Below are positions 1-9,083 of a stretch of 64,000 bases of DNA, piece by piece. The stretch comes from Labrenzia sp. R4_2 (GTDB taxonomy: Bacteria > Pseudomonadota > Alphaproteobacteria > Rhizobiales > Stappiaceae). The translations under genes and the position numbers were made by a program. Location: assembly GCF_017743865.1 (NCBI RefSeq), contig NZ_JAGHRJ010000002.1, positions 310,001 to 374,000 on the forward strand, written 5' to 3'. The notes under the pieces were generated by a model, which did not search any database, was not told the DNA's origin, and worked only from the letters and a program-made list of their open reading frames with translations. Each line of letters opens with the position of its first letter. The stretch's first letter is position 1.

Positions 1-172
1 GTAATATCAGCCGGCCGGTATCCCTTGTCGACACGAGGAGGATTTCAGGCTCTTGTTCGCCCTTCCGGAAGCACAACGCCGCGATCTGCAGGCGGGCCGG
101 TTTGACAAACAAACCAGCAAAACCGCGCAGCCACGAGGCGTCGAACGCCGATATCGTCGGGGCAAAAGCCAT
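1..172 (-). CDS. Nudix hydrolase, N-terminal fragment (gene runs off the left edge)
   Basis: Reading the minus strand from an ATG at 172 gives 57 open codons that reach the window edge, so only the 5' end of the gene is present. The text LQIAALCFRKG followed by EILLVSTRDTG resembles the first beta strands of a Nudix domain, where the stretch before the Nudix box usually reads AALxxR...VLLITSRDTGRWxLPKG. The Nudix box itself would lie outside the window, so the catalytic residues cannot be checked. No strong ribosome-binding site is visible before the ATG. Family members hydrolyse nucleoside diphosphates linked to another moiety; the substrate here is unknown. The call is by pattern only. Confidence 0.65.
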   Translation of the reverse strand, partial: MAFAPTISAFDASWLRGFAGLFVKPARLQIAALCFRKGEQEPEILLVSTRDTGRLIL

Positions 173-282
173 AACAATCCCAGAGTGGTGAAGGTGCACG
201 GCTTATATAGGTACGATTCTTGGCCGTCCAGTAGAAAAACGCACATTGTGCACATATGCGCATTATTACTACGCAATCAGTG

Positions 283-1173
283 TCACATTTTTAAAAGAGT
301 TACGTTTTCAGCCGTCCAAGCACCCGGCCAAACCTCTGCTCCACCATCCCGCAATGCTCGAATCACGCCGACCGGAACAGACGTGGTAAGAAACAATTCT
401 TCACCGCCGACGCCGCCTGTCGGCTTGAGTTCAGCACCAACACCTTCAAATCCAAGCTCTTCTTCACACGGCACATAGAGCGATGCGCCCGAAACATTGG
501 TCTCGTTCTGCGTTGTGCCTTCCGCGCGCCCGACAACGCCGCAGGCTGCAACGGCGCACATCAGTTCGACCGCCCGCGCTTTTGCACATCCGAACACACG
601 GTGATAGCCGGACAGTTTCTCCGTCATTGACGGGACAAGGATGAGGTCGACTTTTTCTTTGGCAAGAAGGCAGCTCAGCGCCGGCATTTCAATGTCCAGG
701 CAGATCAGGATGGCCATCTTCAGACCATCCAGCTCAAACACCTTCAGCTCCGTTCCAGGCACCAGATGCCAGATATCTTCCTCCTGCTCAAAAGGCGTGA
801 GGCTTAATTTATCTTGGCGGATTTCGCGGCCATCAGCGGTCAGCAGAACCGCTGTATTTGTGATCCCGCAGGGTGTTTTCACCGGCCATGTCCCGGCCAA
901 CAATGAAACGCCTGTCTTTTGCGGCAAGTCGGATAGCAGCGGAAACAGGTCTTCACTAACATCTGCCAGAAAGCCCATTTCCTGGTCCGGCCGCAAACCT
1001 TCCGGTTTAAAGGCAAGGCATGTCTCGGCGAGGTATTCCGGCAGGACGAGAAGCTGCGCGCCGTCCGACGCTGCCCTCTCGAGCCCCTCCGCAATCATGT
1101 CAGCGAGCGCGGCCACAGATTTGGGCGCTCTGCCAAGATTGAAGGACCAAAGTGAAATCGGATATTCGGTCAT
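283..1173 (-). CDS. carbon-nitrogen hydrolase (nitrilase superfamily)
   Basis: A 296-residue cytosolic hydrolase of the nitrilase superfamily, which cleaves non-peptide C–N bonds in amides or nitriles with a Glu–Lys–Cys triad. The Glu is in LVLPEYLAE near residue 46, the Lys is in RQDKLSLTPFE in the middle, and the Cys is in ILICLDIEMP near residue 156. The downstream PSMTEKLSGYHRV stretch is typical of the amidase branch. I chose the ATG at 1173 (MTEYPISLWSF) because the fold begins there; an in-frame start 12 codons upstream adds a non-homologous tail. The small tail-anchored gene lies 83 bases upstream on the same strand and may be co-transcribed. The substrate cannot be told from sequence. 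Confidence 0.85.
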   Translation of the reverse strand: MTEYPISLWSFNLGRAPKSVAALADMIAEGLERAASDGAQLLVLPEYLAETCLAFKPEGLRPDQEMGFLADVSEDLFPLLSDLPQKTGVSLLAGTWPVKTPCGITNTAVLLTADGREIRQDKLSLTPFEQEEDIWHLVPGTELKVFELDGLKMAILICLDIEMPALSCLLAKEKVDLILVPSMTEKLSGYHRVFGCAKARAVELMCAVAACGVVGRAEGTTQNETNVSGASLYVPCEEELGFEGVGAELKPTGGVGGEELFLTTSVPVGVIRALRDGGAEVWPGAWTAENVTLLKM

Positions 1174-1256
1174 GCTGCCCGCCCCAATTGAGTACCAAGC
1201 AGCCGACATAGCTGGACCTTGCGTATCAGTTCAAGGCCGTTGATGGACGGTTTGGT

Positions 1257-1448
1257 TCAGCTCGCAAACAAGGCGACAAAAAACGTCAAAAGAACCAGAA
1301 AACCGGTATTTATGAACCACGGCTTGGGTTCGGCTGGGAGTGCCCGCAACTTTGCGGATTTTCTAACTTCCCGAACACCTTCAAGAGCCCGGTCTGTGCG
1401 CCGGTCGATCTCGCGGAAAAACGGTGCCAACTCATTCTGAGTACGCAT
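1257..1448 (-). CDS. small tail-anchored membrane protein, unknown function
   Basis: A 63-residue protein starting at an ATG (MRTQNELAPFF) with a clear GAGGG ribosome-binding site about six bases upstream. The first 45 residues are charged and probably helical (FREIDRRTDRALEGVREVRKS). The last 18 form one hydrophobic segment (FINTGFLVLLTFFVALFAS) ending at the stop, so the protein would be tail-anchored with its N-terminus in the cytoplasm. I do not recognise a family. The good ribosome-binding site and amphipathic-plus-anchor layout argue that it is real. It sits just upstream of the nitrilase-family gene on the same strand. Confidence 0.55.
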   Translation of the reverse strand: MRTQNELAPFFREIDRRTDRALEGVREVRKSAKLRALPAEPKPWFINTGFLVLLTFFVALFAS

Positions 1449-1587
1449 ACTCAACCCTCACGATTCCTTCGTGGGATGAACGCTACGGCAAGGGTGTTAG
1501 AGGGAGGTTAATTGCAGCGGATAACAAACTGCTTGTACAGATCTTGAGCCCGTGATGGATTGGATATGGTTCTTGACGGAGTATGCC

Positions 1588-2214
1588 ATGGTCGATCTGC
1601 CGACACTCATCACTTACAGTCTAATCGTGCTTGGGTTTGTTTTCATTCCAGGTCCGGCTACCCTTCTGACAATCGCACGGGCCACAACGTCGGGACCTAA
1701 AGTCGGCATCGCGACAGGCGCCGGGATCGCAGCTGGCGACATCGTTCACACATTGCTCGCTGTTTTCGGGCTCTCAGCGATCATCGCGGCCTCAGCTCTT
1801 TTGTTTTCGGTGATCAAATACGTCGGTGCCGCCTATCTGATTTACCTTGGCATCAAAGCCATCACTTCGAAGGTTGCTCCGTCATTCGGAAATGGCATTG
1901 CCGACTTAAGCACTGGGACAGCCTTTCGCCAGGCTTTCATTTCGGAGATTCTTAACCCAAAAACCGCCCTCTTCTTTTTGGCTTTTTTGCCGCAGTTCGT
2001 GCAGCCCGAAAACGGTTACGTGCTGCTTCAACTGACAATTCTCGGATTTATTTTTGTCGCCCTTGGGCTATTCAGTACGATCATCTTTGCCTTGGGCGCC
2101 GGTACACTTGGCGGATTGGTCCGGCGCAATCCCGTCATCTTGAAATGGCAAGGAAAAGCCGTCGGGACGATTTTTTGCATTCTCGGTATTCGACTGGCGT
2201 TGCAGGAACGTTAA
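1588..2214 (+). CDS. LysE/RhtB family amino-acid exporter
   Basis: A 208-residue integral membrane protein of the LysE/RhtB translocator family, which exports amino acids or related metabolites across the inner membrane. The N-terminus (LGFVFIPGPATLLTIARA) carries the family's conserved PGP motif, followed by GxxxGAGIAAGD and about six hydrophobic segments; KYVGAAYLIYLGIKAI and EILNPKTALFFLAFLPQFV are further signatures. I chose the ATG at 1588 because GACGGAG lies about seven bases upstream and the fold starts there; an in-frame start at 1552 would add 12 residues. It converges with recJ, and the two stop codons share bases (TTAA). The substrate is unknown. Confidence 0.88.
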   Translation: MVDLPTLITYSLIVLGFVFIPGPATLLTIARATTSGPKVGIATGAGIAAGDIVHTLLAVFGLSAIIAASALLFSVIKYVGAAYLIYLGIKAITSKVAPSFGNGIADLSTGTAFRQAFISEILNPKTALFFLAFLPQFVQPENGYVLLQLTILGFIFVALGLFSTIIFALGAGTLGGLVRRNPVILKWQGKAVGTIFCILGIRLALQER

Positions 2215-4031
2215 AGCCTTGTCTTTTGCGGGTCCGCGACATCCAAAATACGCAGCTGCACTTTCGGTGTCCCCTGCCAGGTGTCAATGGACAGTGTCCC
2301 CGCAACGTGTAGGTTGCGGCCACGGCCTTCTAGAAGCATCTTCCCGTGAGGCTTGTCCTCTGCCTTGAAACAGATCCCTTTGAGCGCAGTGCCGTCGCCG
2401 GCCGCAAGTGTCGCCCGAACATGGCCCTTGCCCACGACATCGGCAAAGGAGACCCGGTGCGCGGGAAACGCAAACACCGGCTCGGAATGACCCGCGCCAT
2501 AGGGACCGGCCTTTTCAAGCATGTTCATCAGATCGAGGCTTGCACCCGTTGCAGTCAGTGCCGCGTCGATCTTCAGTTCACGGTGTGCCGTTGCAGCTTC
2601 CACATCATCTTTCAGAATTTCGTTGAAGAAGGCTTCCAGATCAGCTGCTTTTTCCTGGCGCACCGTCAGCCCTGCGGCCATGGCATGTCCGCCGCCTTTT
2701 TCAAGAAGTCCGTCGTCGACAGCCTTACGGACAGCCTTGCCAAGATCGACGCCGTTGATCGACCGTCCGGATCCAGTCCCCTTGCCCGTTTCATCATAGG
2801 CAATTGCAAAGGCTGGCCGGCGATGCGCTTCCTTGAGCCGCGACGCGATCAGGCCGACGATCCCCGGGTGCCAATCGTTGGATCCTGTCAATAGAACGGC
2901 CGGGTCCCGCTGTTCGATGGCCATTGCGGCCTCGGCTCCCGCCTGTTCGAGCATCACGGCTTCCATCGCCTGACGCTCGGTGTTCAGTTGATCCAGACGT
3001 TCGGCAATAGCGCGGGCCTCATGTGGGTCCGCTGTGGTCAGAAGACGTGCACCCAAAGCCGCATCGCCGATCCGGCCACCCGCATTGATCCGCGGACCGA
3101 TCAGGAACCCCAGATGATAAGGGGCCGGTTTTCCGCTCACCCGCGCGGCATCAGACAGCGCTGTCAGACCATAGTTCTGGCGCTGATGCATGACTGCCAA
3201 CCCACGCGTAACATAAGCGCGGTTCAAGCCTTGGAGCGGCACCACATCGCACACTGTGCCGAGTGCCACCAAGTCCAGCAGCGCCATCAGATCCGGCGCC
3301 TGACGGCCGTTGAACACGCCCCGCTGACGCAGCTCGCGGTTCAGTCCGACAATAAAGAGGAAGGTAACGCCAACGGCCGCCAAATGCCCCTGCCCCGACA
3401 GATCATCCTGCCGGTTCGGATTGACCAGCGCCCGGACCTCGGGAAGCGTTTCACCAACCTGGTGGTGGTCAATCACCACGACGTCGAGGTTAAGCTTACT
3501 GGCCGTCTCAAAGGCTTCAAAAGACGTGCTGCCGCAGTCGAGCGTAATCAGCAGTTCCGCACCGCCCGCCTGAAGGTTCTCGATTGCAGGTCCGTTTGGG
3601 CCGTACCCCTCAATGATCCTGTCGGGAATATGGATGACCGGATAAAGCCCCATCCATTGAAGATACTTTGCCAGTACCGCGGACGAGGTGGCGCCATCGA
3701 CGTCGTAGTCGCCGAAAATCGCGATCTTCTTCCCTGCCTGAACCGCATCGGCTACGCGAGCCACAGCTGCGTCCATGTCGACGAGACTGCTCGGGTCCGG
3801 CATCAGAGTCTTGAGAGATGGTTCGAGAAACGCCGAAGCGTCTTCAGCGGCAACACCGCGCGCCGCCATGACACGGGCCAAAACATCGGGCAGCCCGTGC
3901 TGTTGGGAGATCGCCATCGCGGCACGCGCTTCAGCGGAGCTTAGGCGCTCCCGCCATGCATTGTCATTGGCGGAGCGGGCAACCCCGAGTACGAGGCGCC
4001 CTTTATCGTCTTCGCCAAATCCTGTCAGCAT
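2211..4031 (-). CDS. recJ: single-stranded-DNA-specific exonuclease RecJ
   Basis: A 606-residue RecJ, the 5'-to-3' single-strand DNA exonuclease used in recombination repair and mismatch repair. DHH-family motifs appear in order: DYDVDG near residue 107, TLDCGS, VVVIDHHQ, and TVCDVVPL where most relatives have TVADVMPL. These are followed by PRINAGGRIGD and a DHHA1 domain ending GSGRSINGVDL and KGGGHAMAAG. A C-terminal OB-like domain completes a normal length. It is the last gene of a minus-strand run, 10 bases after glpX, so it is probably co-transcribed with it. Its stop codon overlaps that of the convergent exporter. Confidence 0.96.
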   Translation of the reverse strand: MLTGFGEDDKGRLVLGVARSANDNAWRERLSSAEARAAMAISQQHGLPDVLARVMAARGVAAEDASAFLEPSLKTLMPDPSSLVDMDAAVARVADAVQAGKKIAIFGDYDVDGATSSAVLAKYLQWMGLYPVIHIPDRIIEGYGPNGPAIENLQAGGAELLITLDCGSTSFEAFETASKLNLDVVVIDHHQVGETLPEVRALVNPNRQDDLSGQGHLAAVGVTFLFIVGLNRELRQRGVFNGRQAPDLMALLDLVALGTVCDVVPLQGLNRAYVTRGLAVMHQRQNYGLTALSDAARVSGKPAPYHLGFLIGPRINAGGRIGDAALGARLLTTADPHEARAIAERLDQLNTERQAMEAVMLEQAGAEAAMAIEQRDPAVLLTGSNDWHPGIVGLIASRLKEAHRRPAFAIAYDETGKGTGSGRSINGVDLGKAVRKAVDDGLLEKGGGHAMAAGLTVRQEKAADLEAFFNEILKDDVEAATAHRELKIDAALTATGASLDLMNMLEKAGPYGAGHSEPVFAFPAHRVSFADVVGKGHVRATLAAGDGTALKGICFKAEDKPHGKMLLEGRGRNLHVAGTLSIDTWQGTPKVQLRILDVADPQKTRL

Positions 4032-4041
4032 GCGTTCAGAC

Positions 4042-5037
4042 TTAGTCCAGGTGGAATTTTTCCAGCTGTGTGTGCTGGGCCTTGATGTAGCGGACAGTCC
4101 CCGTAGAGGACCGCATGACCACAGTGTGCGTGGTGATGTGATTGCGGCCGAAGCGCACGCCCTGCAGGAAGTTGCCGTCCGTCACACCGGTTGCGGCGAA
4201 CAGAACGTCCGGACCGGCCATTTCTTCCAGCGTGTATTTCTTCTTGATGTCGTCGATGCCCATGCGGTGGGCACGCTCAACCTGCTCGTCACGGGTGATC
4301 ACCAGACGAGACTGCATTTGACCGCCGATACAGCGCAGGGCCGCAGCCGCCAGAACGCCTTCCGGTGCGCCGCCAATACCTGCGTAAAGATCGATGCCGG
4401 TTTCTTCCGGATCTGTCGTGTGGATCACACCAGCCACATCGCCATCGCCAATTAGGCGGATCGCAGCACCTGTGGCCCGGATCTCTTCAATCAGACGTGC
4501 ATGGCGCGGACGGTCGAGGACACAAGCCGTCACTTCTTCGATCTTGACGCCTTTTTCCTTGGCAACTGCGGCCAGATTGTCTGCAATCGGCGCATCCAGA
4601 TCAATCAGGCCCTCAGAATAGCCTGGACCGATCGCAATCTTGTCCATGTAACTGTCCGGCGCATTCAAAAGGTCACCTTCTGGAGCCAGCGCGATGACAG
4701 CGAGAGAGTTCGGCAGGTTCTTTGCGCAGATGGTCGTGCCTTCCAGCGGGTCCAAAGCGATGTCCACTTTCGGGCCCTGCTTGGTGCCGACATTCTCGCC
4801 GATGTAAAGCATCGGAGCTTCGTCACGCTCGCCTTCGCCGATCACCACCGTGCCGTCGATCGGTAGGCGGTTCAATTCACGGCGCATCGCATCAACAGCT
4901 GCCTGGTCGGCGGCCATTTCATCGCCGTGACCGCGCAACCGGGCGGCTGAGACAGCTGCTCTTTCGGCAACACGCGCCAGTTCCAATGTCAGGATACGGT
5001 CAAGACCGCTGGCTGGCTGGTGTTCTGTGTTGGACAT
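4042..5037 (-). CDS. glpX: class II fructose-1,6-bisphosphatase GlpX
   Basis: A 331-residue class II fructose-1,6-bisphosphatase, a gluconeogenic cytosolic enzyme unrelated to class I FBPase. The metal and phosphate site is visible as VVIGEGERDEAPMLYIGE and the family signature DPLEGTT, with GGAPEGVLAAAALRCIGG further on. I chose the ATG at 5037 (MSNTEHQPAS) because GGAG lies six bases before it; an ORF start ten codons further up has no such site. It sits between hom (48 bases upstream) and recJ (10 bases downstream) in a minus-strand cluster that I recall as common in Hyphomicrobiales. Confidence 0.95.
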   Translation of the reverse strand: MSNTEHQPASGLDRILTLELARVAERAAVSAARLRGHGDEMAADQAAVDAMRRELNRLPIDGTVVIGEGERDEAPMLYIGENVGTKQGPKVDIALDPLEGTTICAKNLPNSLAVIALAPEGDLLNAPDSYMDKIAIGPGYSEGLIDLDAPIADNLAAVAKEKGVKIEEVTACVLDRPRHARLIEEIRATGAAIRLIGDGDVAGVIHTTDPEETGIDLYAGIGGAPEGVLAAAALRCIGGQMQSRLVITRDEQVERAHRMGIDDIKKKYTLEEMAGPDVLFAATGVTDGNFLQGVRFGRNHITTHTVVMRSSTGTVRYIKAQHTQLEKFHLD

Positions 5038-5085
5038 CAACATCTCCGCTTTTACCCCGTTCCGCACGTCCGCGGGACGTTCGAC

Positions 5086-6405
5086 TTACTTCAGTTTTTC
5101 GATCCGGATCATCTGCGGCTGTTCTGCGACCACGCCTTTCGACATAACCACATCCAGCGCTTCTTTGATGGCGATCTCGGTTGTTTCATAGGTGATCAGG
5201 ATGACAGGTTGTGGTGCGTCCGCACTGTCGCGCTCTCGGTCTTCTGCCGCTGCCCGTTTTTGAACGATGGACTCAAGCGAAATACCGGCATCCCCCATAC
5301 AGCTGGCAATCTCGCCGAACGCGCCCGGGCGATCGTAGACCGACAAGCGAATGTAATAGCCACCCTCGTGAAGGCGCATCCGGGCCCGCTCATACGGAAC
5401 CAGATCTGTTGCCGGCATACCAAGAACGGGTGTTTCGTCGCCCCGGGCAATGTCTGTGATGTCGGCAACCACAGACGACGCTGTGGCGTTCCCGCCAGCA
5501 CCCGGTCCAACCAGCACGATCTCCCCGACGTAATCGCCGTCAACTGCTACCGCATTCAGAACGCCGTCGATCCGTGCAATCGCGGACGATTTCGGCACCA
5601 TTGTCGGGTGAACGCGTTGTTCGATGCCCGTGTCGGTGCGCTGTGCAACACCGAGCAGCTTGATCCGGAAGCCGAGCTCGTCGGCTGCCTGGATATCGGC
5701 CGTTGTAATGGAAGTAATGCCTTCCATGAAAATGCTGTCGGCATCAATCTCGGTGCCAAAGGCAAGGCTTGTCAGGATCGCCAGCTTGTGTGCCGTATCG
5801 TTACCTTCAATGTCGAAGGTCGGATCGGCTTCCGCATAACCAAGCCGCTGCGCGTCAGCCAGGCAGTCTTCGAAGCTGATGCCTTCGGCTTCCATCCGCG
5901 TCAGGATGTAATTGCACGTGCCGTTCAAGATGCCGTAGACGCGGCTGACTTCATTGCCAGCAAGAGACTCGCGCATGGTTTTGACAATCGGAATGCCGCC
6001 AGCGACCGCTGCCTCATAGTTGAGGCAGGCGTTGTTCTCTTCTGCGACGCGGGCCAGATCCACACCGTGTTTGGCAATCAAAGCCTTGTTGGCCGTCACG
6101 ACATGCACACCGCGGCTAAGCGCTGCGCGAACACTTTGCTCGGCCGGACCGTCTTCCCCGCCGACCAACTCAACAAAAATATCCAGCTCTGCTTCATTCG
6201 CCATGGCCACCGGATCATCGAACCAGGTGAAGCCGCTTGTATCAATTCCCCGGTCCCGCGTCCGGTTCCGGGCACTGACAGCTGTAACCGTCAAGGACCG
6301 ACCGGTCCTGCGTTCGATCTGGCCAGCGTGCTTTTCCAGGAGTTGCACCACGGACGCACCGACCGTTCCAAGGCCGGCCACGCCGATTTTCAATGCGTCT
6401 GCCAT
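5086..6405 (-). CDS. hom: homoserine dehydrogenase
   Basis: A 439-residue monofunctional homoserine dehydrogenase, which reduces aspartate semialdehyde to homoserine for threonine and methionine synthesis. The N-terminal NAD(P) fold starts IGVAGLGTVGASVVQLL. The middle has the substrate-site text GGEDGPAEQ, ANKALIAKHG and GILNGTCNYILTRME. The C-terminal 90 residues form an ACT domain (RLSVYDRPGAFGEIASCMGD), so feedback inhibition, usually by threonine, is likely. The aminotransferase gene lies 22 bases upstream on the same strand, which supports one operon for aspartate-family amino acids. Confidence 0.96.
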   Translation of the reverse strand: MADALKIGVAGLGTVGASVVQLLEKHAGQIERRTGRSLTVTAVSARNRTRDRGIDTSGFTWFDDPVAMANEAELDIFVELVGGEDGPAEQSVRAALSRGVHVVTANKALIAKHGVDLARVAEENNACLNYEAAVAGGIPIVKTMRESLAGNEVSRVYGILNGTCNYILTRMEAEGISFEDCLADAQRLGYAEADPTFDIEGNDTAHKLAILTSLAFGTEIDADSIFMEGITSITTADIQAADELGFRIKLLGVAQRTDTGIEQRVHPTMVPKSSAIARIDGVLNAVAVDGDYVGEIVLVGPGAGGNATASSVVADITDIARGDETPVLGMPATDLVPYERARMRLHEGGYYIRLSVYDRPGAFGEIASCMGDAGISLESIVQKRAAAEDRERDSADAPQPVILITYETTEIAIKEALDVVMSKGVVAEQPQMIRIEKLK

Positions 6406-6427
6406 TCGGGAATTAATCCAATTCTAT

Positions 6428-7645
6428 TCAGCGAGAAGTCTCAAGCGGGATGACGTTGTGCAGCTTTTGCTCCGCAGTTTCAAGGAACCGGCGGACATTT
6501 CTTGCCGCCTGGCGCAACCGCTGCTCGTTTTCTACGAGGCCAATGCGGACGAACCCGTCACCATATTCGCCAAACCCAATGCCGGGCGCGACTGCGACGT
6601 CAGCGCGTTCCAACAACAATTTGGAGTACTCCAGACTGCCGAGAGACCGGAACTTTTCCGGGATCGGTGCCCAGCAGAACATGCTGGCTTCCGGTGCCGG
6701 TATATCCCAACCGGCACGGCCGAAGCTCTCAACGACAACATCCCGGCGCTTCTTGTAGATCTCACGGGTTTCACGGATGCAATCATCCGGACCGTTCAGC
6801 GCCGCTGTCGCAGCAACCTGGATCGGTGTGAAAGCACCGTAGTCAAGATAGGACTTCACCCGTCCAAGGGCGCCAATCAGGCGCTCATTGCCAACCGCAA
6901 AGCCCATCCGCCAACCCGGCATGGAGAACGTCTTGGACAGGGATGTAAATTCAACGGTGACGTCCATTGCCCCTGGCACCTGCAAGACAGACGGCGGCGG
7001 GGTATCTCCGAAGTAGATCTCTGAATAGGCAAGATCCGAGAGAATGAAGATGTTGTGCTTACGCGCAAAAGCCACGACGTCCTTATAGAAATCGAGGTCC
7101 GCGCAATACGCTGTCGGGTTGGCCGGATAACACAGAATGATCGCGATCGGTTTCGGCACAGAGTGAATGACTGCGCGTTCCAACGCTTCAAAGAAACCGC
7201 TGTTTGGCTCAGCCGGAATGTTCCGGATTGAGGCTCCCGCCATCAGGAACCCGAACGTGTGGATCGGATAACTTGGATTGGGGCTAAGAATCACATCGCC
7301 CGGCGCGGAGATGGCCTGCGCCATATTGGCAAAGCCTTCCTTGGAGCCAAGTGTTGCAATCACTTGTGTGTCCGGGTCGAGCTTCACGCCAAACCGGCGG
7401 CCATAATAGGATGCCTGAGCCTTGCGCAGACCCTGAATTCCCTTGGAAGCGGAATACCGGTGGCTGCGCGGGTCCTGAACAACCTCGGTCAGCTTGTCGA
7501 CGATGTGCTTCGGTGTCGCCAGATCCGGGTTACCCATACCGAGGTCAATGATATCCGCGCCCGCCGCTCGAGCCTTTGCTTTCAAGCGATTGACCTGTTC
7601 AAAAACATACGGCGGAAGCCGTTTGATTTTGTGGAATTCCTCCAT
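6428..7645 (-). CDS. class I/II PLP aminotransferase (AlaC / LL-DAP aminotransferase-like)
   Basis: A 405-residue fold-type I aminotransferase. The PLP-binding lysine is in SLSKTFSMPGWRMGFAVG, NPANPTAYC-type text precedes it, and LSDLAYSEIYF supplies the Asp and Tyr that contact PLP. The N-terminus MEEFHKIKRLPPYVFEQV matches the group annotated as alanine aminotransferase AlaC or LL-diaminopimelate aminotransferase-like. It is the first gene of the cluster with hom, glpX and recJ. Position next to hom suggests amino-acid synthesis (alanine, or an aspartate-family step), but the substrate is an inference. Confidence 0.9.
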   Translation of the reverse strand: MEEFHKIKRLPPYVFEQVNRLKAKARAAGADIIDLGMGNPDLATPKHIVDKLTEVVQDPRSHRYSASKGIQGLRKAQASYYGRRFGVKLDPDTQVIATLGSKEGFANMAQAISAPGDVILSPNPSYPIHTFGFLMAGASIRNIPAEPNSGFFEALERAVIHSVPKPIAIILCYPANPTAYCADLDFYKDVVAFARKHNIFILSDLAYSEIYFGDTPPPSVLQVPGAMDVTVEFTSLSKTFSMPGWRMGFAVGNERLIGALGRVKSYLDYGAFTPIQVAATAALNGPDDCIRETREIYKKRRDVVVESFGRAGWDIPAPEASMFCWAPIPEKFRSLGSLEYSKLLLERADVAVAPGIGFGEYGDGFVRIGLVENEQRLRQAARNVRRFLETAEQKLHNVIPLETSR

Positions 7646-7856
7646 GGGCGCGGATCCTTGCGGCTTGAAAATGGGTATGTCGCACCTGCGCGGTAAGCAG
7701 GTTGCGCGACCTTTTAACAGGCCTTTTCAAGTTTCGCACCCATCTTTGAGCGCCTAGCCACCTAAATGTGGGAACAGGTAAGTTTGGCCGGGGCCTGCCA
7801 AGAACGCCCGCGAGAATGGGTAAAGCGCGCCAATTGGAAGGCTCGGTAACGGGCAG

Positions 7857-9083
7857 CTATGCCGGATGGGGGTTATAAAAAGCGAATTGTGCGTCTTCAG
7901 TGCCAGAAAAAACCCTGGCCTTTTCAGCCGAGCCGACAACCGTTTTGCCCCGGCCGCACGCTTTGGCTTCGTACATAGCTCTGTCTGCAATTTCCAAGGC
8001 CTCATCCAGTCCGAGATCAAGCGGTACAGAACTGACGCCAGCGCTTAGTCCAACCTGAACCGCACCCTCTGTCTCCTCAGAACAGGCAGCTGCGAAATGA
8101 GCCCGTATCCTTTCGGCAAGAATCCGAGCTTGGTTTGGCTCCATCCTGGTAGACAGAATGACAAACTCATCACCGCCCAGGCGGCCTGCAACCGTATCCG
8201 CCGGTCTTGTTTCCTCGCAAACGCGGCCGAATACTTCAAGGACCAGGTCACCGGTTGCATGGCCGTGCTTGTCGTTGACCCTCTTGAACTCATCAATGTC
8301 AAACCGGATCACCGTGAGACAGTTGTTTGCGCCGGAGACTGACGTGAACGTTGCCGCCCTTTCAAACACCGCCCGGCGGTTGGGCAATCCCGTTAGACAA
8401 TCGCGATAGGCGGCCGATTTGAATTGCAAAAGTGATCGCTCGATCGGCATTGCGAGCGCGGTAAACATGGAAAGCACCATGGCAACCAGGATAAGCAGCA
8501 GTGCAATCAAAATGACATGACCGCTGATCGCTTCGAACAGCCCGTTTTCAGCGCCAAATCCAAGTGCGGTCAGCAAACTGAAATGCGCGCTCGTTTCCAG
8601 AGCTGCGCTGAAAGCGTACACCTTCGGCGTGACAAGGTTTTCTGTATTCCAGCGCAAACAGATTATGGCCGACCATGCGATGTAGAGGATCATAACCGGT
8701 TGTACGTAAGCCACCCGGCTGGACAATGTTGTCGCAAAGTCCGGAACCGAGCAGAGTAATAGCCAGACCCCGGCAAGCCCTGCAGCAATCCAAAGGCGCA
8801 AAGGCTGGTAAAAGAAGGCCGCGACACCGCTGCGTCTCAGGCCAGTTGCGAAAAGGATAAGGAAATTCGCTGCAATGATGGTCAGGTCGTCCGGCAATAC
8901 ACCACGGAAGCTTATGAGCAGTGTGCCGATCGCCCCAAGCAGGAACGCAATTGACCAGAGCCCGAAGGACAAATGCCCTGCCCGGTCACGATGTTTCCAG
9001 AAGAAAAAAAGAAAGCACAAGACTGCACTGGCTGTCAGCTCAGCGACAACTAGGGAAAACAGTATAGTCTTCACATCAAGCAC
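7857..9083 (-). CDS. membrane-bound diguanylate cyclase (GGDEF)
   Basis: A roughly 408-residue protein with six to seven hydrophobic segments in the first 230 residues and a C-terminal GGDEF domain (LTGLPNRRAVFE ... FDIDEFKRVNDKHGHATGD ... RLGGDEFVIL). The catalytic motif is intact, so it should make cyclic di-GMP from GTP at the inner membrane; an RPAD sequence just upstream resembles an inhibitory site but is offset by one residue. I favour a GTG start at 9083 (VLDVKTILFSLVV), preceded by a GGGGG run, because such proteins usually begin MDxxTIFL; an ATG at 9173 would add 30 residues that look non-homologous. It lies alone between intergenic gaps. Confidence 0.85.
   Translation of the reverse strand: MLDVKTILFSLVVAELTASAVLCFLFFFWKHRDRAGHLSFGLWSIAFLLGAIGTLLISFRGVLPDDLTIIAANFLILFATGLRRSGVAAFFYQPLRLWIAAGLAGVWLLLCSVPDFATTLSSRVAYVQPVMILYIAWSAIICLRWNTENLVTPKVYAFSAALETSAHFSLLTALGFGAENGLFEAISGHVILIALLLILVAMVLSMFTALAMPIERSLLQFKSAAYRDCLTGLPNRRAVFERAATFTSVSGANNCLTVIRFDIDEFKRVNDKHGHATGDLVLEVFGRVCEETRPADTVAGRLGGDEFVILSTRMEPNQARILAERIRAHFAAACSEETEGAVQVGLSAGVSSVPLDLGLDEALEIADRAMYEAKACGRGKTVVGSAEKARVFSGTEDAQFAFYNPHPA

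Noticed and set aside
2346-3944. Plus-strand frames opposite recJ
   Set aside because: Antisense shadows with no start signals.
5020-6453. 477-codon plus-strand frame antisense to hom
   Set aside because: No ribosome-binding site or family resemblance; it lies opposite a well-conserved gene with strong third-position bias.
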